Source: Bacteroidales bacterium
GTDB taxonomy: Bacteria > Bacteroidota > Bacteroidia > Bacteroidales > UBA3663
Assembly (NCBI GenBank): GCA_024694125.1
Contig: JAILKE010000040.1
Span: 1-38,778, forward strand
Direction of reading: 5' to 3'
DNA length: 38,778 nt
This document shows, piece by piece, positions 34,278-38,778 of this stretch. The stretch's first letter is position 1. Each line of letters begins with the position of its first letter. The notes beneath the pieces were generated by a model. The model was not told where the DNA came from. It did not search any database and worked only from the letters and a program-made list of their open reading frames with translations. The position numbers and the translations under genes are program-made.

Positions 34278-36752
34278 ATGATATATCCAGCCAATTTCGA
34301 AGAAAAATTAGGTTTCAACAAAATCCGTCAGATACTCCGCGACAACACCTTGTGCAGTCTCGGAGTTTCGCGCGTAGATGCCATGGCATTCAGCACCGAC
34401 CGCAAGGCCTTGCGTCAGGAGCTCGACATCACAGCCGAGATGATGCAAGTGATGGCCGATCAACTCAAGCCGATGCCCACAGACTGTTTCTACGACCTGA
34501 CCGAGCCACTCAAGCGGGTCCGCGTGGTGGGCACCTTCCTCGAGGCAGAGGAGCTCTTTGCCCTGCGTCGGTCACTTGCCACGATACATGCGCTGGTCAG
34601 TTATTTCCAGGTGCCGGAGGACGAAGCTCCACGCTATCCCCTGCTCAGCGCCGAGGCAGCACAGGTGCGGGCCTTTCCCGACGTAGTGCGACAGATAGAC
34701 CAGACACTCACGCCGACCGGCGAGATCCGGGACAATGCCTCGCCACAGTTAGCCACCATACGTCACGAACTGACATCGACCATGAACGGCATCTCGCGCA
34801 TGCTCAACAGCATTCTGCGCAATGCCCAGAGCCAAGGCTGGGTAGATAAGGACGTCTCCCCCTCCATGCGTGATGGGCGTCTGGTCATCCCCATTCCGCC
34901 ATCGAGCAAGCGCCAGCTCAAGGGCATCGTGCACGATGAGTCCGCTACAGGCAAGACCCTCTACGTGGAACCAGCCGAGGTAGTGGATGCCAATAACCGC
35001 ATACGCGAGTTGGAGTCCGAGGAGCGGCAGGAGATCATCCGCATCCTCAGCACCCTGACCGGGCTGATACGTCCCTACCTGCCCGATATGTTGGCCAGCT
35101 ACGATTTTCTGGGCATGATTGACTTCCTGCGTGCCAAGTCCCGTCTGGCCGACATGACCGAAGCATGCGTACCGGCCTTCTCCACCGACGGTTCGACCGA
35201 CTGGGTACAGGCCCGCCATCCATTGCTGCACATCCGTTATGCCCGGGAGGGCAAGCGCGTTGTTCCGCTCGATATCCTGCTCGATCACCGCAAGCAGCGC
35301 ATCGTCCTCATTTCGGGGCCCAATGCAGGCGGCAAGTCCGTCTGCCTCGAGTCGCTCGGACTGATACAGTACATGTTGCAGTGTGGTCTGCCCGTGCCGC
35401 TCAAGGACAATTCCTCCGTCACCCTCTACGACAATATCCTGATCGACATCGGCGACGAACAGAGCATCGACAATGACCTGTCCACCTACTCGTCACACCT
35501 GCAGAACATGAAGTACTTCGTGCGGCACACCACCAACCGCACCCTGCTGCTCATCGACGAGTTCGGTTCCGGCACCGAGCCACAGATAGGCGGCGCCATA
35601 GCGCAGGCGCTGCTGGGCAAGTTCAACGACGCCAAGGCCAACGGAGTGATCACCACCCACTTCACCAACCTCAAGCTCTTTGCCGACGAGACCCCCGGCA
35701 TCGTCAACGGCGCCATGCTCTATGACCGAGGCGAGATGCGTCCGCTGTTCCGTCTGGAGATAGGCCGCCCCGGCTCATCGTTCGCCATCGAGATAGCACA
35801 CAAGATAGGTTTGCCCAATGACGTGATCGAGGAGGCCAAGCGCATAGTCGGTTCCGACTACGTCAATATGGACAAGTACCTGCAGGACATATCGCGCGAC
35901 AAGCGATACTGGGAACAGAAGCGCGAGAAGATTCACCAGCAGGAGAAAGTCCTGGAGGGCAAGGCACAGGAGTACGACGAGAAGAGTGCTGCACTCAAGG
36001 CTCGTCGTCAGGAGGTGCTTCAACAGGCACGCGACGAGGCATCGTCACTGCTCAAGGAGGCCAATGCCCAGATAGAGCGCACCATACGCGAGATCAAGGA
36101 GGCCCAGGCCGAGAAGGAGGCCACCCGCCAGATACGCAAGCGGCATGAGGAGTTCGTCGCCAAGCGCATCGAGCAGAAACGCCGCACCGAAGAGGCAGCC
36201 CGTGCCAAGGCCGCTGCTTCGCCAGCCTCCGCCCCCGCAGTCACACTCACCGTGGGCGGCTATGCCCGCATCAAGGGTCAATCGACCGTGGGCGAAGTGA
36301 CCGCCATCGAGGGCAAGAAAGTGCAGATGGCGTTCGGCATGATCAAGAGCACCATCGATATCTCCCGTCTGGAGCCCGTATCCCGGAACCAGCTCAAGCG
36401 CGGCGACCCGTCGGACAAGATTTCCCAGTTCGCCACCCTCCTGACCGGCAACAACCGCGAGGGACAGGCATCCTCATCGGTCGATGTGATGGCGCAGAAG
36501 CGCAAGCACTTCAAGGCCGAACTGGACGTACGCGGCATGCGGACCGACGAGGCGCTGCAGGCAGTGATGTACTATCTGGACGATGCCCAGTTGCTCGGCA
36601 TTGACGAGGTCCGCATCCTGCACGGCACCGGAACCGGAGCACTGCGCGTGGCCATACGGCAATATCTGGGCACGAGGGCCTGTGTGAGCAGTTTCCGCGA
36701 CGAGCACGTACAGTTCGGCGGTGCCGGCATCACGGTAGTCAGCCTGATGTGA
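34278..36752 (+). CDS. mutS2: MutS2 family endonuclease / ATPase
   Basis: 824 residues. Order of domains: N-terminal core (1-300), ATPase with Walker A GPNAGGKS at 347-354, Walker B and signature LLLIDEFGSGTEP near 425-437, a long coiled coil rich in Glu, Lys and Arg (about 540-650), and a C-terminal Smr nuclease domain with LDVRGMRTDEALQAV and HGTGTGALR. MutS2 acts on branched recombination intermediates and stalled, collided ribosomes in other bacteria; either role fits. The Smr motifs (LDVRG and HGTGTG) are intact. It lies between a Sua5/YrdC gene and asd, all on the plus strand. Confidence 0.95.
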   Translation: MIYPANFEEKLGFNKIRQILRDNTLCSLGVSRVDAMAFSTDRKALRQELDITAEMMQVMADQLKPMPTDCFYDLTEPLKRVRVVGTFLEAEELFALRRSLATIHALVSYFQVPEDEAPRYPLLSAEAAQVRAFPDVVRQIDQTLTPTGEIRDNASPQLATIRHELTSTMNGISRMLNSILRNAQSQGWVDKDVSPSMRDGRLVIPIPPSSKRQLKGIVHDESATGKTLYVEPAEVVDANNRIRELESEERQEIIRILSTLTGLIRPYLPDMLASYDFLGMIDFLRAKSRLADMTEACVPAFSTDGSTDWVQARHPLLHIRYAREGKRVVPLDILLDHRKQRIVLISGPNAGGKSVCLESLGLIQYMLQCGLPVPLKDNSSVTLYDNILIDIGDEQSIDNDLSTYSSHLQNMKYFVRHTTNRTLLLIDEFGSGTEPQIGGAIAQALLGKFNDAKANGVITTHFTNLKLFADETPGIVNGAMLYDRGEMRPLFRLEIGRPGSSFAIEIAHKIGLPNDVIEEAKRIVGSDYVNMDKYLQDISRDKRYWEQKREKIHQQEKVLEGKAQEYDEKSAALKARRQEVLQQARDEASSLLKEANAQIERTIREIKEAQAEKEATRQIRKRHEEFVAKRIEQKRRTEEAARAKAAASPASAPAVTLTVGGYARIKGQSTVGEVTAIEGKKVQMAFGMIKSTIDISRLEPVSRNQLKRGDPSDKISQFATLLTGNNREGQASSSVDVMAQKRKHFKAELDVRGMRTDEALQAVMYYLDDAQLLGIDEVRILHGTGTGALRVAIRQYLGTRACVSSFRDEHVQFGGAGITVVSLM

Positions 36753-36901
36753 CCGTCGCCCACCCGTCCAGTTGGCACAATGTGTGGGACAATGGGTTAC
36801 ACCTGTGGAAAAATGTAAGCTATCCATACCAAAACAGCGCATTTTGAGTCCCATTACTGAATTTATGAGGCAATTTGTGCAATGGTTTGAGCTTTTTCTC
36901 G

Positions 36902-36909
36902 TATCTTTG
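36902..36909 (+). promoter_or_regulatory. -7 element of the asd promoter
   Basis: TATCTTTG lies 38 bases before the asd start codon. TTTG sequences at 36874 and 36886 are not at the usual 19-20 spacing, so the -33 box is uncertain. Confidence 0.55.
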
Positions 36910-36947
36910 CATCGCAATAATAATCAAATTAATAATTCTGTACTTAA

Positions 36948-37964
36948 ATGAGAGTAGCAATTGTAGGCGCCAGTGGTGCCGTTGGTCAGGAATTTCTCAA
37001 GGTTTTAGCCGAGCGTAACTTCCCCATCGATGAACTGCTGTTGTTCGGCTCAAGTCGTTCAGCAGGCCGTACCTATAACTTCCGTGGCAAGGATATCGTT
37101 GTCAAGGAGCTGACCCACAATCCCGAGGACTTCAAGGGTGTGGATATTGCCTTCACCTCTGCAGGTGGCGGTACCAGCAAGGAATATGCGGCCGACATCA
37201 CTAAGTACGGAGCCGTGATGATCGACAACTCGAGCGCATTCCGCATGGATGCCGATGTACCGTTGGTGGTACCCGAGTGCAATGCGACCGACGCATTGAA
37301 CCGTCCACGCGGCATCATTGCCAATCCTAACTGCACCACCATCATGATGGTAGTCGTACTGCAGTGCCTGGAGCGCCTCAGCCACATCAAGCGCATCCAC
37401 GTAGCCTCCTACCAGGCTGCATCGGGCGCCGGTGCCGTAGCCATGCAGGAGCTTGAGACCCAGTACCGTCAGGTGCTGAACCACGAACCTGTCACGGTCG
37501 ATAAGTTTGCCTATCAGTTGGCCTACAACGTCATCCCACAGATTGACGTCTTCACCGACAATGGTTATACCAAGGAGGAGATGAAGATGTTCAACGAGAC
37601 CCGCAAGATCATGCACACCGACGCAGCATGCTCCGCCATGTGTGTCCGTGTACCATCGCTGCGCAGTCACTCTGAGGCCATCTGGGTCGAGACCGAGCAG
37701 CCCGTCAGCGTCGAGGCATTCCAGGAGGCCATCAAGCAGGGCGAGGGCGTACAGCTCATGGACGATCCTGCCAACAAGGTCTATCCTATGCCTCTCTTCC
37801 TGGCAGGCAAGGATGATGTCTATGTAGGCCGTTGCCGCAAGGACCTCGCCAATCCAAATGGTCTGACCTTCTGGCTCGTAGGTGACCAGATCAAGAAGGG
37901 TGCAGCCCTCAACGCCGTACAGATAGCCGAGTGGCTCATCAAGAACAACGGCCTGAACAAGTAA
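36948..37964 (+). CDS. asd: Aspartate-semialdehyde dehydrogenase
   Basis: 338 residues. It reduces aspartyl phosphate to aspartate semialdehyde with NADPH, the branch point for lysine/diaminopimelate, threonine and methionine. The N-terminal Rossmann motif is [20 protein letters not shown]; the catalytic Cys129 is in [12 protein letters not shown]; later motifs are [16 protein letters not shown] and [19 protein letters not shown]. Length and motifs match the bacterial family. It is followed by a strong terminator at 37993-38025. Confidence 0.96.
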   Translation: MRVAIVGASGAVGQEFLKVLAERNFPIDELLLFGSSRSAGRTYNFRGKDIVVKELTHNPEDFKGVDIAFTSAGGGTSKEYAADITKYGAVMIDNSSAFRMDADVPLVVPECNATDALNRPRGIIANPNCTTIMMVVVLQCLERLSHIKRIHVASYQAASGAGAVAMQELETQYRQVLNHEPVTVDKFAYQLAYNVIPQIDVFTDNGYTKEEMKMFNETRKIMHTDAACSAMCVRVPSLRSHSEAIWVETEQPVSVEAFQEAIKQGEGVQLMDDPANKVYPMPLFLAGKDDVYVGRCRKDLANPNGLTFWLVGDQIKKGAALNAVQIAEWLIKNNGLNK

Positions 37965-37992
37965 TCCGCGGCACAAGCCGATTTCCAATAGA

Positions 37993-38025
37993 CGCGCATG
38001 GGACTGGTTCCCTTGCGCGTTTTTT
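37993..38025 (+). terminator. Rho-independent terminator of asd
   Basis: CGCGCATGGGA (37993-38003) pairs with TCCCTTGCGCG (38009-38019), with a T-T mismatch in the stem and a 5-base loop, followed by six T residues. Confidence 0.85.
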
Positions 38026-38048
38026 CTATCCAATGCCCAGCCGTTTCA

Positions 38049-38120
38049 GTTGTCAACTGGGTTATCAACATACTTATCAACATAGTTATCCACTATTCTA
38101 TTCACAATTCTGTTCATATC
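38049..38120. repeat. Six 12-bp units with DnaA-box-like cores
   Basis: Units start at 38049, 38061, 38073, 38085, 38097 and 38109. The 9-base cores are TTGTCAACT, TTATCAACA, TTATCAACA, TTATCCACT, CTATTCACA and CTGTTCATA. The central four are one or two changes from the DnaA box TTATNCACA, all in the same direction and phased at exactly 12 bases. The region is intergenic and becomes very AT-rich downstream. Confidence 0.6.
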
Positions 38121-38305
38121 TCACCAGCAGGAGAGCCCGTCGCCATGACTGTCCAACGGTACGCTATCCCGAAAAGCGGTGCAAAGATACAGCCCTAAAT
38201 CCACATCTCCAAACTTTACCCCCCTATACTTTTGCCTATACTTGGCTATACTATGCGGTACAGCACCGTGTAGCAAGGAAACGAGCGTCTCCCATATCAG
38301 AGAAT
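38121..38305. other. Intergenic stretch with an orphan promoter
   Basis: No supported gene. It contains the minus-strand promoter at 38182-38213 and a plus-strand TACTTTTG at 38227-38234 without a matching -33 box. Confidence 0.45.
38182..38213 (-). promoter_or_regulatory. Orphan Bacteroidetes-type promoter on the minus strand
   Basis: On the minus strand: TTTG (complement of 38210-38213), 20 bases, then TATCTTTG (complement of 38182-38189). Spacing and sequence match the best promoters in the window. No minus-strand gene lies downstream within the intergenic space; transcription would cross the 12-bp array towards the asd terminator. Confidence 0.6.
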
Positions 38306-38481
38306 ATAATCTCAAGAATTAGAGAATTAGGAGAATAACACAACATATTGAAGAATTAAGAAGAATTCGAGAACATTACCGTGAATAAGAATAATAATCT
38401 CAAGAATTTGAGAATTATGAGAATAACAAGACTTATCGAGGAATTGAGAAGAATTCGAGAACATTGCCGTGAATATGGATA
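38306..38481. repeat. Tandem duplication of an 88-bp AT-rich unit
   Basis: Copy 1 (38306-38393) and copy 2 (38394-38481) both begin ATAATCTCAAGAATT and end with GAAGAATTCGAGAACATT then CCGTGAATA. Differences are single-base substitutions; the period is exactly 88. No conserved reading frame was found. The unit contains several GAATT and GAGAA blocks. Confidence 0.8.
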
Positions 38482-38572
38482 TAGAATTTGACATTGAGAC
38501 GGGAACACCAAGGAAAAGAAATTGAGAATGGACTCAATGGAGAAACCTCAGAAAACCGATTAGGAAGGAAAC

Positions 38573-38616
38573 GCCCCACAGGGGCAATACCTCATAGCCC
38601 AGGGCAACGCCCTGGG
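38573..38616. repeat. Twin-hairpin dispersed-type repeat
   Basis: GCCCC-ACA-GGGGC at 38573-38585 and CCCAGGGC-AAC-GCCCTGGG at 38598-38616, in a short GC-rich island. This pattern resembles small palindromic repeats widely scattered in Bacteroidales genomes. Confidence 0.55.
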
Positions 38617-38667
38617 TAACAATACGTTGAGCGAGGTCACCCTGCTTTCTATGTTAAAATCCAAACA

Positions 38668-38750
38668 TTTTGACCAAAATTTTTAGTTTTAAGCTGAAAT
38701 TTTATACTTTGGGTCAAAAAACTGCTTATTTTTGACCATTGCAGTCAAAA
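38668..38750 (+). promoter_or_regulatory. Promoter with repeated TTTTGACC boxes
   Basis: TTTTGACC at 38668-38675 and 38730-38737, and its complement GGTCAAAA at 38712-38719, with a shorter GTCAAAA at 38744-38750. TATTTTTG at 38727-38734 fits the -7 consensus and overlaps one box. The boxes may be operator sites for the gene starting at 38752. Confidence 0.5.
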
Positions 38751-38751
38751 T

Positions 38752-38778
38752 ATGGATGAGTTTGTTCTTGACATTATT
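38752..38778 (+). CDS. Start of a gene that leaves the window
   Basis: ATG at 38752 opens a frame (MDEFVLDII) that runs off the end of the window. The upstream promoter and operator-like boxes support a real gene, but nine residues do not allow a family call. Confidence concerns only that a gene begins here. Confidence 0.4.

Noticed and set aside
37059-38033. 324-residue minus-strand frame opposite asd
   Set aside because: No recognisable domain; it mirrors the asd coding sequence.

Overview
The window looks like a chromosomal segment of a Bacteroidales bacterium, probably a gut or rumen Prevotellaceae relative. The evidence is: promoters of the Bacteroidetes type (TTTG, about 20 bases, TAnnTTTG) in front of many genes; GLPGLI-family proteins beside a TonB-receptor-like outer-membrane protein; secreted proteins with type IX-like C-terminal tails; many lipoproteins; plant-polysaccharide hydrolases (GH115, GH28); and almost no Shine-Dalgarno signals. 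No tRNA, rRNA, CRISPR array or intact insertion sequence was seen.

Layout. 1-5.5 kb (plus): the end of a TPR/HTH regulator, a perfect 18-bp palindrome and promoter, then a unit of two GLPGLI genes and a TonB-receptor-like barrel. Each GLPGLI gene is preceded by a frameshifted copy of the same small secreted peptide. 5.9-12.7 kb (minus): a twice-repeated cassette in which a large secreted modular protein is followed 17-21 bases later by a 55-60 residue peptide. 12.8-13.5 kb is a repeat-rich gene-free stretch. 13.5-20.7 kb (minus): metK, a first NSS transporter, a three-gene overlapping DUF3791/DUF3990-type module (possible ADP-ribosyltransferase system), a second NSS transporter with a lipoprotein, and a TlpA-like thioredoxin lipoprotein.

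21.4-38 kb (mostly plus): a divergent paralogue of the thioredoxin lipoprotein that has lost both catalytic cysteines, an MTA/SAH-type nucleosidase converging on a minus-strand patatin, mltG abutting a GH115 alpha-glucuronidase, an aminotransferase, a LolC/E-like permease, GH28 abutting a DUF4861 protein, a Sua5/YrdC protein, MutS2 and aspartate-semialdehyde dehydrogenase. The last 0.8 kb is gene-poor. It has a 12-bp phased array of DnaA-box-like sequences, an orphan minus-strand promoter, an 88-bp tandem duplication and a hairpin repeat, then the first codons of a gene leaving the window.

How the parts fit: GH115 and GH28/DUF4861 suggest breakdown of glucuronoxylan and pectin; GLPGLI/TonB and the type IX-like cassette are envelope and surface functions; metK and the nucleosidase both belong to S-adenosylmethionine metabolism but are not in one operon. 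The best candidates for undescribed biology are the secreted-protein plus short-peptide cassette, the three-gene DUF3990 module, the paired small secreted peptides before GLPGLI genes, and the structured non-coding locus at 38.0-38.6 kb.
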